The notes below the pieces were generated by a model. The model did no database searches. It saw only the letters and a program-made list of their open reading frames with translations, and was not told the DNA's origin. A program made the position numbers and the translations under genes. From positions 372,001 through 436,000 of the forward strand of contig NW_008805070.1 in the NCBI RefSeq assembly GCF_000004825.1: a stretch of DNA of 64,000 nt, read 5' to 3'. The stretch is from Heterostelium album PN500. Taxonomy: Eukaryota > Evosea > Eumycetozoa > Acytosteliales > Acytosteliaceae. Positions 28,147-38,515 of the stretch are shown here, in pieces (position 1 is the first letter of the stretch; each line of letters opens with the position of its first letter).

Positions 28147-30318
28147 TTATGTCTTTGTTTCGGTTCTCTCGTAACAAAGATGATTCCAAAGTGATTGATG
28201 TGCTGGTGGTGTGACAGTACCATCTAAATTCATAAATTCATGTACAAAGAATACTGTAAATCTGTAGAGTTTCTTTGTTCCAGTGTTGACAGAGTTGAAT
28301 TGTCGACAGACGTAACGTCCAGTCTCAAGACGGAGTGAATCCGCTCCGAATGCGTTGTATCCGTTCTCCCAGAATTTGAACCAACGATGGTTACCGTAGG
28401 TGGTGTCGAATGGCACTGGTTTCTCGAAATCGACTTTGTAGTTGACTCGTGTTGCCAGCTCGTGGAATGCGTTGTCTTTGAACAGCTCGACCTGTGTTCC
28501 GTCGTCGAGTTCACCGTGAATGGCGTGCCACCAATGCGATTTTGGTGGTGCTGGACTGAACATGTTCCAACCCTGATCGAAACGAATGAGGAACGCCAGT
28601 TGTTGATAACGGAAGTGCCAGCCTGGAATTTGGTGGTGGAAAATGTTGAGATTGTAACCGAGTACCAAGTAGAAGAGGAATGCGCAGACGACGTTGGTGT
28701 AGATCGAGTAGATACGGTGGGCTGGACGACGTGGACCTCTACGACGAACATAGATAGATGGACGTTTGGTCTGTTGTTGTGAGGCTTGCGACTGGCTGTG
28801 GCAGTATTGGAAGATGGTGGAGACGACGTTGGTGACACCGATGGGTACTTTGGCGCACAACCAAGCGAGCCAGAAGAGGAGTGGCGACTTGCTGCAGAGA
28901 TGATTGAGGGCGGCGAGATTTCTACGACGCACACCGTTACCATCGATCGAGACGAACCAATCGTCTCCCAAGAGACGCTTGTGTTTGTGTGAGGATTCGT
29001 CGTCGCTGGCGAATGGGGTGGTGCTTACTGTGGTCATTGATTGTTCTTCTGGCATCTTGTCGAGTGGTGCATAGGTGGCGCACGATGGCAAAACAAAGAA
29101 TGTCTTCATTATCAAAGTTAGATATTGTGAGAGTGGTGAGCTGGTGTTGTAGAAAACACGTACGGCGCGTTGTCCACGCATCAATTTACGCTCACAGAAA
29201 TCAAAGGTGTAGTCCCAAACGAATGGTGGGAAATTGCATGTCTGTGCAAAGAAAGTGACCCAGAAGAAAAGTCCGAGACGCAAACACGAAACGAAACCGG
29301 CGTGTAGCGCCATGAATCCAACAGCACCGAGCAGACGACAGTAGTCAGTGTAGACTGGCGAGAACCAAAAGAGTGGTCCGATCAACTCCCACTTGGCGAC
29401 GGCAATGGTGAGTAACTTGAGAGTGGTACGGAAGGGTAGAATCCAACGAGCAAACGGTGTCTGGAAGTAGTCGAGCGAGATGGCGTAGAAGGTTGCCTCA
29501 CCATTGGCCCACTCCTCACCAGACTTGTGGAAGAACGAAGCGATATACATACAGGACATCTGTAGCAATACACACATAGTGGCGAAAGAGATGAAACGAT
29601 AGCGATTGGGGTCGAGTGGTTTCTTGCTGACGGACGCGATTGAGGTCGGCGACGACGACGAGCTGTCGGGCATCGATCCGACAATCTCAATGGGTGCGTC
29701 ATCGTTCTTCTTGCTGTCGTCGAGCGAAGTGTTGGTGTCGACAATCTTCTCGTGGTCTATGAGTGGCACCGAGTCGTCGTCCTTTCCAGCGGAATCTTTT
29801 GGCTGTGAGAAGTTCCAGTTGTCAACCGAGTAGAACTCTGCAGTCGGCAAGAACATACAGAAGAACAACATCAAACGGAAGTAGACATCACCACCGTGAC
29901 CGATGACTCCAACGTATGACTGGAGCGAGATAGTCAATGCCCAAGTGAGGAAAGTCATTAGTTTGGTACGGAAACCGATGGCCATGCAGAAAGCAATCCA
30001 AGTGTGGATGAGGAAAATGATGAGTTGCGCTGTCCAACTGGTGTTGACAATGTGTATTGGGAAGAAGTAGTTGCTGCTGTAACGCGAGACAATCAATGAA
30101 CGTGGGAAGAGACCTTCCTCTGTGTACAACACAAAGAGATCACCCATACGCTCGATATTATCACCAATCACACAACAAGCCATTGTGAAACGGAAGAGCG
30201 CAATCGAACGCAGATCCATACCTGCCATCATAACAAAACGCTGCCATAAAAATCTAATCGTATCTTTAGAGGTCAGAGTGGACCATAGATCCTGTCTTTT
30301 AAACCTTAATTTACCCAT
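28147..30318 (-). CDS. HTTM-domain membrane protein, vitamin K gamma-carboxylase-like
   Basis: A single exon encodes 723 residues. The N-terminal half carries several membrane helices in the pattern of the HTTM (horizontally transferred transmembrane) domain of vitamin K-dependent gamma-carboxylases: RSIALFRFTMACCVIGDNIE, LIIFLIHTWIAFCMAIGFRT, then GHGGDVYFRLMLFFCMFLP. A Ser/Asp-rich loop at about 180-230 interrupts it. Later helices and a soluble C-terminal part follow (FDQGWNMFSPAPPKSHWWHA, a block typical of the bacterial and protist branch). True carboxylation activity is not implied: many HTTM proteins of this branch have no known substrate. The coding sequence is intronless and distinctly more GC-rich than its neighbours, compatible with strong expression or with old bacterial ancestry. 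Confidence 0.85.
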   Translation of the reverse strand: MGKLRFKRQDLWSTLTSKDTIRFLWQRFVMMAGMDLRSIALFRFTMACCVIGDNIERMGDLFVLYTEEGLFPRSLIVSRYSSNYFFPIHIVNTSWTAQLIIFLIHTWIAFCMAIGFRTKLMTFLTWALTISLQSYVGVIGHGGDVYFRLMLFFCMFLPTAEFYSVDNWNFSQPKDSAGKDDDSVPLIDHEKIVDTNTSLDDSKKNDDAPIEIVGSMPDSSSSSPTSIASVSKKPLDPNRYRFISFATMCVLLQMSCMYIASFFHKSGEEWANGEATFYAISLDYFQTPFARWILPFRTTLKLLTIAVAKWELIGPLFWFSPVYTDYCRLLGAVGFMALHAGFVSCLRLGLFFWVTFFAQTCNFPPFVWDYTFDFCERKLMRGQRAVRVFYNTSSPLSQYLTLIMKTFFVLPSCATYAPLDKMPEEQSMTTVSTTPFASDDESSHKHKRLLGDDWFVSIDGNGVRRRNLAALNHLCSKSPLLFWLAWLCAKVPIGVTNVVSTIFQYCHSQSQASQQQTKRPSIYVRRRGPRRPAHRIYSIYTNVVCAFLFYLVLGYNLNIFHHQIPGWHFRYQQLAFLIRFDQGWNMFSPAPPKSHWWHAIHGELDDGTQVELFKDNAFHELATRVNYKVDFEKPVPFDTTYGNHRWFKFWENGYNAFGADSLRLETGRYVCRQFNSVNTGTKKLYRFTVFFVHEFMNLDGTVTPPAHQSLWNHLCYERTETKT

Positions 30319-32439
30319 ATTTTCATATATTTATAATTATAATATAATATGAAATAATATATAAAAAAAGGTATTTGTTTTGTTTTGTTTCTCTTTTTTT
30401 TTTTTGATTAAACTATAACTACTCTAGCTAACTTGATTATCAAAAAAAAAGAAAAGAAAAGAAAAGAAAGAAAACAAAAGATTATCTCTTATATATTAGT
30501 AATGTTATAAATATTGCTACTATTATTATTATTATTAAAAAAGTAATATAAAAGTTTATAAATTGTTTAGGTGGCAGTGGGTGTAGGTGTGATACATTGA
30601 ATGTTCGAGTCTAAGGTCTGTGAATTTTTCTTTTAATTTTGACAAAATAAAATAAAAATAAAACAACAACAAAAAATGATATGATATTAGCAGATAGCAG
30701 TTCAGTTTGGTTAATGCGAAGAAAAGAAAAGATTGGTTTTAAAAAAAAACACCACACAATTTCAATATTGACGACGTTTTTTTTTTTAGAAAAGAGTGGA
30801 ATGAAATGATGGAGTTGACTCGAGATAACTTTTTTTTATGAAATTTTGCAAAAAAAACTAAAAGAGAAAAATATCTAAACTTATCACAAAGAGGGGTAAG
30901 AGTGGGTGTTTTCTGTCTTGTTCTTGGTTTTAGTTTGAAAATTGTCTTTGCAACGTTGAAAAAAAATACCAAATTAAGATTTTATGTGGTCATTGGGTTG
31001 GATGATTTTTGGACCAACAACATAAAAAAAACAAGCAAACAAAATCGTGGTGAAATTAGAACATATGTGGAGAGCAATCACAATCTTTCATTGCACGCCA
31101 ATGTATAAAATATGAAACACACAGAATAAAGAAAAAGACATCCACAAATCAGTCAATCATTAAGAAATCAAGAGTATCGATGTATTTTGTTTTTTTTTTG
31201 TTTTGCTTTTTTGTTTGTCGATGACCTTTGATTTTGTGGTTTGTGGATTGTGGATTGGACAGATATCAATCCAGATTTAGCTAGACTGACTCCTTGATAA
31301 ACAATAGCAGTAAAAAATCTAACTTGGTTACACATTATGTTTATGTCATGATATGTTTCACAGAAGAATGGCAAAATTGGTGATGTAAATATTATTTGTC
31401 AATGAATTCAATACTTACAATAAAAAACAAATTATAAAACTATTAATAAATAAATATTTATTATTATATATAATATGTATAAGTATAAATAAACAAATGA
31501 AGAGCTAATTTGTCAACAAACAAATAAAATAGTCATTAAAAAGAAAAAAGAAAGTCAACTTTGTGTTTTCACATATATACAAATTGGTTTTTTTTTTTTG
31601 ATTGATATGTTAAGTATTAATTAAACAAAGATAACAGTAGCGGTGGAGGTGATAGCTAGCGGTCTTTTGTTACTGTATGCCATCAACTCACAATTATAGT
31701 AGTATGAAAAGTAACATAGGTGTTGTGATTTATTCTAACATTGTAATACACATACACACTACAAAATAAAAAATAAAAATGAAAATCAATAAATAAATAT
31801 AAATACACGACGTAGATTTAATATTGTAATTTTAATGTGTGTGTTTATTTTAGTGGCTATTTGTTACAGTGAGTGTAAGTGGTAGATTAGATTAACAACA
31901 ACAACTATGATGGTGATGGTGATGATGTTGAAAAACAATGAGATAAGTGAAAAACAAAAAAAAAAAAAAGGAGGGAGAAGAATAATATAATATATGTGTT
32001 GCTTTTACTTACCATATCATTAAAAAAAAAAAAAAACAAAAGTTTAAATTAAATAGTCTAATGGAAGAAGAGATTTGACTTACTATTTTATTATGTTGTT
32101 TCTATTTCTTTCTTTTCTGTTCTGTTCCTTGTTATTTTTTATTATTATTATTTATTATTATTAATGTAACATTAAACAAAAGTAAATTAAAAGGGAATTG
32201 GAAAATGTGTAAAAGAATTTCTTTGACTTTAATTTAAAGTAAAACAACCGATAAGGTGATATCAACTATTAATTTTTTTACTTTATCAAAAATTACACAC
32301 ACACACAAACCCAACACACAAATAATACAGAAACACACCATGTGAACAAATTCAACACCATAAATATATTTCAAATATTAAAATGATGTTGTTTAATTTA
32401 ATTATTTAAAAAAATATTTCTTTTTCTTTATTTTATTAA
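30319..32439. other. Long intergenic region (2.1 kb)
   Basis: The largest gap in the single-copy section. I find no protein gene, tRNA or repeat family in it. It contains homopolymer runs, (GAAAA)n near 30450-30475, G-rich patches (30570-30590 and 30893-30910) of the kind seen upstream of dictyostelid developmental genes, and CA-rich patches near 32293-32340. The proximal part is presumably the HTTM promoter. Confidence 0.45.
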
Positions 32440-34351
32440 TTAATTTGAATAGAATTTCAATTCTGATTTTAGTCTTTCATTTTTATCTTTAAAAATACTA
32501 TTAATATTGTTGTTGGTATTATTACTATTGTTTTGTTTAATCAAATAATCAAGAGTTTCCGAATAGCATTGGATATCATCTTTTTGGTGATAGTAATCAT
32601 TTCTATAGAAATAATTGCTAAATAATTGTTCTGCTTCTCGATATTTTCTGAAATGAGTTAAGCATTTTGCAATAATAATATTATTGTCAATGAAAACCCA
32701 TGGGAGCTCATTAGCTGGTGATTCTTCATTTTTATCTTTCCCTTGTTTATCGTACAGCTCTATTGATTGTCTCGCACAACTGATGGCTTCTTCAAATTTT
32801 CTTTTATCGTACATAATGTTTGCTTTGAGATTCATAACCACTTCATTCAGATGATTATCATTGTTGATGATGATCGAATTAACCAATTCCAATGATTTCT
32901 CTTTTTCATCATTTCTATAGAGTCGTTTCGCTTCGATTAACATCTTTTCCGGTTGCTTGGATGATCTCTTATTCAAATGTTCGTCCTCCATTTCACGAAT
33001 TATCCTTGTAAGATCTATACCAATTTGTTTAAGATGTTCAAGTTCATTGGGATCTCCTTTGACTTTCTCTAAAAACATCGAGACAAATCTGTCCATTATC
33101 AACAAACTTGTTTCTTCTGGCTGATCGCTATTCAATACACTTTTAACAAAGTTGGAATACGATTGCAATCGCTCTCTCGATGTCTCAATCTCACACCAAT
33201 TGTTATCCAACTGCTGCTTGATTTCACTGAATTTATCTAGCCTATTTCCAAACTCTTCAAAGTTGTAATTGTATAAAACTCTATTAACTAAATACCTAAT
33301 CATAAAGACACTATATCCATTTAAGGCTTCTCCACTGTTTCTCTTCAATAAAGCCAATATATTGTCGAACTGTTTAGAATCTACATCAGTTGTACTTCCT
33401 TTGTTGATCAATGATATATAGTTGAACAAAAGATAAAGTAGATCTTCATTTCCAGCCAACTTCAATCTAATTGATTCATTCTCCTAAATTTAAAATTAGA
33501 ATTACTTGTTCAACTATTGAACTTTCATTTAAAAATAATTTACTTACAGAAAGTTGACGTTGTGCTTCACTGTTATCGATTGCGTTATACAAAAAATTTT
33601 TGATAATAAATTTTTGGAGAAGATCTATGTATTTGATTGCTTCCGTATCGTTCTCATCGATGGTCATTGGATCGATCGATGCCAATGATTGTTTATAAAT
33701 ATCGTAGAGGAAAGAACCTCCAACATTTGTCAATATACACTTTACACCGATGTGATTGAATTTAATTGACTCGATGGTAGTGAGAACGGTAGTTCTGGCA
33801 AACATCAAAAAGTCTAGACTATCCAAACGGTCGACGTCAGAGTCATCACGCTCCTGCTTTGAGAAAATAAGATGACTGATAATCGTTGACAAAACATCGT
33901 AGTCAAAATGGTCAAGTAACATGTTTGAATGATCCCACTTTTTAAATGTTTGATAATATCTGATCAACGGTTTGATATTTGATTCTATCGAGTGTTTGAC
34001 TTCATCATCCTTCAAGTTCTTGGTTAACTCTTCAATCGACCTTGAAAAGAGTTCAATTGATTGAAATATACTACCTCTTTCCAATTGATACTGGGCATCC
34101 CCTATTAATTTCTCAAAACTAGTTAAATTACTTTCAATTTGATATTTAATTTGTAAAGATAATAAAGATGTTGAATTTAAATCTATCTTAATATTATCAT
34201 TGATATTGTTGTTGTTTAAAATAAAATTATTACTATTGGAATAGGATCTTAATATAAAACAATTTTTGTAAACATTTATGGATGTTAAATAAAAAAGTCT
34301 TTTATTATAAAAATTAGTAATATAAGTGATCGATTTATTATATTTGAACAT
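32440..34351 (-). CDS. Probable mitochondrial helical-repeat (TPR-like) protein
   Basis: Two exons, 34351-33548 and 33483-32440, give 615 residues. The first 40 residues are basic and lack acidic residues, with several Phe/Tyr and an FILRSYSNS stretch that resembles a mitochondrial targeting peptide with an RxY-S cleavage site. The rest is almost entirely helical, with TPR-like pairs in the C-terminal third (EAISCARQSIELYDKQGKDK, IAKCLTHFRKYREAEQLFSN). An Asn-rich tract precedes the C-terminus. It resembles pentatricopeptide or TPR organelle proteins in general character, but I cannot name a family or function. Upstream is tafazzin, also mitochondrial, transcribed in the same direction. Confidence 0.75.
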
Positions 34352-34713
34352 TGTTGTTGATTAAAAAAAAAATAGACCAAAAAAAACACTGCACTCCCTT
34401 TAAAAAAAAAGAACAATTAAATTTGTCAAAAAAAAAAAAATCTTTTAAAATTAAACCAGATTAAAATTTGTTTAATCTTTTTAATTTTTGTGAGTGATTA
34501 TCGAATACATGAATATCTTGATATTCTTTTACAATATAAAATCTTTTTTTATTTTCTGATTCTGGACATGATTGAGGAAAATACCAGGTTCCTAATGTTT
34601 AACAACCAACATATTATTAACTAAAATTTCCAGTAATTTATTATTTTCCTATGGATTTATTTAAAGGGAATAATAGGTTTTTTTTTAATATAAACAATAA
34701 TAGTGTAGTATTT
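34352..34713. other. Spacer between tafazzin and the TPR-like gene
   Basis: These 362 AT-rich bases separate two genes on the same strand and hold the TPR-like gene's promoter and the tafazzin 3' end. Long A and T runs are present close to the downstream ATG. Nothing else is seen. Confidence 0.5.
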
Positions 34714-35725
34714 TTATTTGTCAATGATTGATTGGATCGATTCCTTTCGAAGTATTTTAAAATTCTCTTCTATTCTCGTTGTGATCTGTTTGTAGTAACT
34801 CTTTTTTAGTAGGTCATTGTCGATGTCAGACTGTGAGGTGCTCTTTGCATTCTTGTTGGTGGTGTCAATGCGTCGATCGGATTTGAATGCCTGGATGATA
34901 TCTTCGCAGTCGAATGGTTGACCAACAAAGAATTCCAGGTGCTTACCGATGCGTGGTATTGGTGGTTTGCCAAGTGGCATCGATTGTTCGAGTCCACGAT
35001 GATAGACCGGTAGTATCAGTGGTGACAACGCGCTCTCTGCCACCATACGACCGACACCCCACTTGAAATACAACAACTCTTTGTCCTGGTTGACTCTGCC
35101 CTCTGGAAATACATGCACCCACTGACCTTCCGATAGTCTGTCAATGGCGAAATCGATTGCTTCTTGATAGATTCCATTTCCTCTAATTGTTTTAACCTAT
35201 AAACAGCATAATCAGTTAGTCAATTAACACTAGTTTTATATATATATATATATATATTTAATAGCATAAATATATTACATACACATTTACCTAAATTAAA
35301 AAAATATGAATACAAATCGTTGGTGTATAGGATATTTGATGCACCCAATGTCCATCTCATGTTTTGTGGTTTACTGCCGATGTCCCAACCCAGATTTCCC
35401 CACATGATTGGATCATCTAGATTCGCAATATGGTTGGACACTGTTATTATTGGTCTTAGTGAATGAGAATATTTATCTATATTATTACTATTGTTGTTGT
35501 TGTTGCTAATGATATTATTATTATTATTTTGTTTATTTAATTGATTTATTTGCTGTTTTGAATCTTTTTTAAAATATTTATATCGAATGCTCTTTGATTC
35601 ATTATTGTATCTATTATCTCCCAGTTGTGTAGTTTAACTTTATTCAAATTTAGCCATCCTCTGCAAATCAAGCCAACCGTCTTGAAAATCAGTTGACTAA
35701 CAACTACAGGTTTTGGATTATACAT
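34714..35725 (-). CDS. taz: Tafazzin, cardiolipin acyltransferase (apparent one-base frame change)
   Basis: Two exons, 35725-35283 and 35196-34714, about 308 codons. Tafazzin remodels cardiolipin by transacylation in mitochondrial membranes. Family marks: the PlsC-type NHIANLDDP (HxxxxD) motif, LYSYFFNLGKC before the intron, RGNGIYQEAIDFAIDRL, then HVFPEGRVNQ (the FPEG acyl-binding block), LYFKWGVGRMVAE and ILPVYHRG. The likely start MYNPKPVVVSQLIF and the N-terminal GWLNLNKVKLHNWEIIDTIM match the family, but exon 1 is 443 bases, one base short of frame. The frame with the HxxxxD motif contains no ATG upstream, only an Asn-rich linker, and I find no intron with proper signals to explain the shift. 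A single-base sequence error in the run-rich linker is the simplest explanation; true loss of the gene would be surprising. Confidence 0.85.
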
Positions 35726-35957
35726 GTATATTATTATCTGTGTTATCTATATTCTATATCTATGAAAAACCTAGATCTTATCTATTTGATTAGTTTTGGT
35801 TTAATTTAAATATAAATATTAACAAATCTGAAACAAAAAAAATAAAACAAAAAGCAAACAAACAACTGGTCATCATAATGATCTTCATTTTGCAAATAAA
35901 ATAAAAATAAATTAAAATAATAATAACATACATGTTTATGATGTGTCTCTTTCTAAT

Positions 35958-36700
35958 CTAGACAACTTGTATAATAAATGTATATTTATACTTGTCAATG
36001 GGTATATCACCTATATCGATGTTATGCTCAGAATTATCGAGTGGTTCCACTTCTCTTATATTCAAATTGATAGAGTTGTTTTCATGTACATCTAAATACA
36101 AGTTAACAAACCAAAATTGATTTAATATTAAAACAGTGTTAATATCTTTGGTAATTAATTGAATTGTTATTATTATCATCTTATAATACACATACGCATT
36201 GTCAATACAACATTTCCGTTTCTTGCGAATGAGGCATCTCTGTCTCTCTCTGATTCATCCAATGCCAATAGATACTTTGTTAAATTCTATTGAAGATTGA
36301 TACAATCAATTAGTATTATTATAACTATAACAATGAAAAATAAAAAGTGTTTACCTACAATTATCTTTTGTTGTATGAATTGTGTGCTTAATGGTGGTCT
36401 TCAAAAAAAAAAAGAGATTAAAATTGAAATTCACAAGTTAATTTTGTTTATACACAAGGTTGGTATAATAGCATAACATACATTCTACTTGATAGCTTTG
36501 ACATTAAATATTTACATTTATATAGTTTACCATTAAAGATATACAGTTTAATTGATTCATCTTTTTATTTCATCTATATTAGATTTGATAATTTGTTTTT
36601 TATTTTGATTCATTAATCCTATTGAATTATAGTTATAGAGACTCATATCACTATCATTATTATTATTATTATTACTGTCACTATTATTATTTAAAATCAT
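35958..36700 (-). CDS. Unrecognised 160-residue protein (apparent one-base frame change)
   Basis: Four small exons (36700-36482, 36398-36359, 36286-36196, 36091-35958) build a protein of about 160 residues: an Asn/Ser-rich head (MILNNNSDSN) then KLYIFNGKLYKCKYLMSKLS, LSTQFIQQKI, NLTKYLLALDESERDRDASF, ARNGNVVLTMHVHENNSINL and a terminal DKYKYTFIIQVV. Exon 2 is only 40 bases and must use a GTAGGT donor to hold frame. Exon 1 needs one base fewer in an A run near 36550 for its two halves to join, so there may be a homopolymer error. No family is recognised. The gene sits between tafazzin and TAF11 on the same strand, with gaps of 232 and 107 bases. Confidence 0.55.
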
Positions 36701-36807
36701 CACGTAACATAGTCTATTACTTAATAACAGTAAAAAAAAAAACTAAAATAAAATAAAAAAAACATTGACTTCTGTGTACACTAGTTTTGTTTTAAATTTA
36801 ATTTAAT

Positions 36808-38284
36808 TTAATTTAATTTAGGATTAAATCTTTTATAATATGGAACTTTGTTTGTTTCTTTCAGTCTTCTGTAGGCTTCTCTTATGTGTCTTGGTCTTAG
36901 TGGTCCTATATTCTCATTCCATTCTTCCATTATACTTCTTGCTATAATATTTTTGTATAGTTGATGATGATGATGATGATGAGATTGATGTTTGGTTAAT
37001 ATTTGTTTACTTTGATATTGATTGATATTGATATTGATTTGATTAATATTTACCTGTTTCAACTATTTCACCGACGAATACTTTTGAGATACCTGCCATG
37101 ATGATTGCAGATGTCTGGTTGACCGGTGTGGTGATGACACCTTGCATTACTTTCTTGACGTTGGCACGATTCAAACTGGAACGACGATAGAATTCGTAAC
37201 GTGTTTGTTGTTCCTCTGTAAAGTGTGTGAATAGACCTTCGAGTAGTGTGGTATCTTCACGCTGGTGGGTGTCAGTCTCGTTTGCCAGTGCAACAGTTTC
37301 ATCGTCATCGGCATCTTCATCGGCCTCCTCACCAACTTCCTCTTCGTCAACCTCTTCATCTTCTTCCTCCTCTTCCTCATCTTCCTCGTCTTCGTCTTCA
37401 TCTTCGTCTTCCTCATCCTCGTCTTCCTCCTCGTCTTCATCTTCATCTTCATCGTCGTCATTGTCTTCGTTGTCTTCGTCGTCGTCGTCATCGTCGTCAT
37501 CGTCACCGCCAGCAGCATCATCATCATTCTTCTTCTTCTTCTTTGTTGATGCCGACGTCTGTGCCAAAGGAGAACCAATTCGCTTCTTGCCAGTTTCCTT
37601 ATCCTTTCCCAGAGGTGTACCGCCAGTCACACTGGTATCCTTTGCATTAGCAGCACTTGCTATCAAAGATGGTGGTGCAACGGTTGTAACCTCATCGTCA
37701 TCGTCGTTATCCTTTTCTTTCTTCTTCTTCTTGGATGTCGATTCTTTCTTCTTTCCACCAGCACCACCGCCGCCAGGTGTAGTAGTAGCAGAGGAAGTAT
37801 TGCCTGTCGAAGTTGTTGTTGTAGTAGTGCTTGTTGAAGATGTACTGATTGTACTTGTCGCCGATGAATCGCCACTAGTTGCAGCAGCAGCAGCAGAACC
37901 ACCACTACCATCTTTCTTCTCTTTAGTAGTAGCATCTTTCTTTGCTTTCGGTTCTTTAGGTGTCTTTGGTGTCTTTGGTTCTTTGGGTGTTTTTGGTTCT
38001 TTAGGTGTTTTCGGTTCCTTCTTTGCTTTCGGTTCTTTCGGTGTCTTTGGTGTGGCAGGATCTTTCTTTGCTTTCGGTTCTTTAGGTGTTTTTGGTTCTT
38101 TTGGTGTCTTTGGTTCTTTCTTTGCTTTCGGTTCTTTAGGTGTCTTTGGTGTCTTTGGTTCCTTCTTTGCTGTTGAACCGCCAATACCACCGATTGACGG
38201 TGGTTCAACTATCGATGGTAATGGTGTCGTTACAGAAGACTGTACATTTTCAATAGGTTGTATTAAATTCTGTGAATCTGACAT
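36808..38284 (-). CDS. taf11: TFIID subunit TAF11 with long low-complexity N-terminus
   Basis: Two exons, 38284-37054 and 36941-36808, give 454 residues. The last 110 residues are the TAF11 (TAFII28) histone-fold domain: FTEEQQTRYEFYRRSSLNRA, IIMAGISKVFVGEIVETA across the intron, then MEEWNENIGPLRPRHIREAY and RRLKETNKVPY. In TFIID this fold pairs with TAF13 and contacts TBP and TFIIA at promoters. Human TAF11 is about 211 residues; the extra length here is an N-terminal extension of KEPKTPKEPK repeats (about residues 37-120), Ser/Thr- and Gly-rich stretches, a lysine-rich patch and a long Asp/Glu run (about 255-335). The intron (36942-37053) contains a GAT repeat. The large open frames on the opposite strand are shadows of the Glu/Asp run. 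Confidence 0.93.
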
Positions 38285-38515
38285 ATATCTATATCTATAA
38301 TTTCATAATAAATAAAAATAAAATAAAATAAATAAAACAAAAATGAACTCACATATATATTAATTTAAAGATTTGAAAAATAAAAAAAAATCCAAAACAT
38401 CATTTATATATTTATATTTGTAGATGAGAGGAAGTTAAGTTAAAAGTAAATGTAATACTTTGATTACAATAAGTTTATAAAGTCAAACTTTTATTTATTT
38501 TATTTATATACATAG

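Noticed and set aside
28387-29258. Several plus-strand frames of 68-131 codons opposite the HTTM gene
   Set aside because: Shadows caused by the higher GC content of that coding sequence; the minus-strand frame has clear membrane helices and family motifs.
37227-38300. 357-codon plus-strand frame opposite TAF11, almost all Ser/Phe/Val
   Set aside because: It is the antisense shadow of the Asp/Glu run and the KEPKTPKEPK repeats; the minus strand holds a clear TAF11 with matching splice sites.
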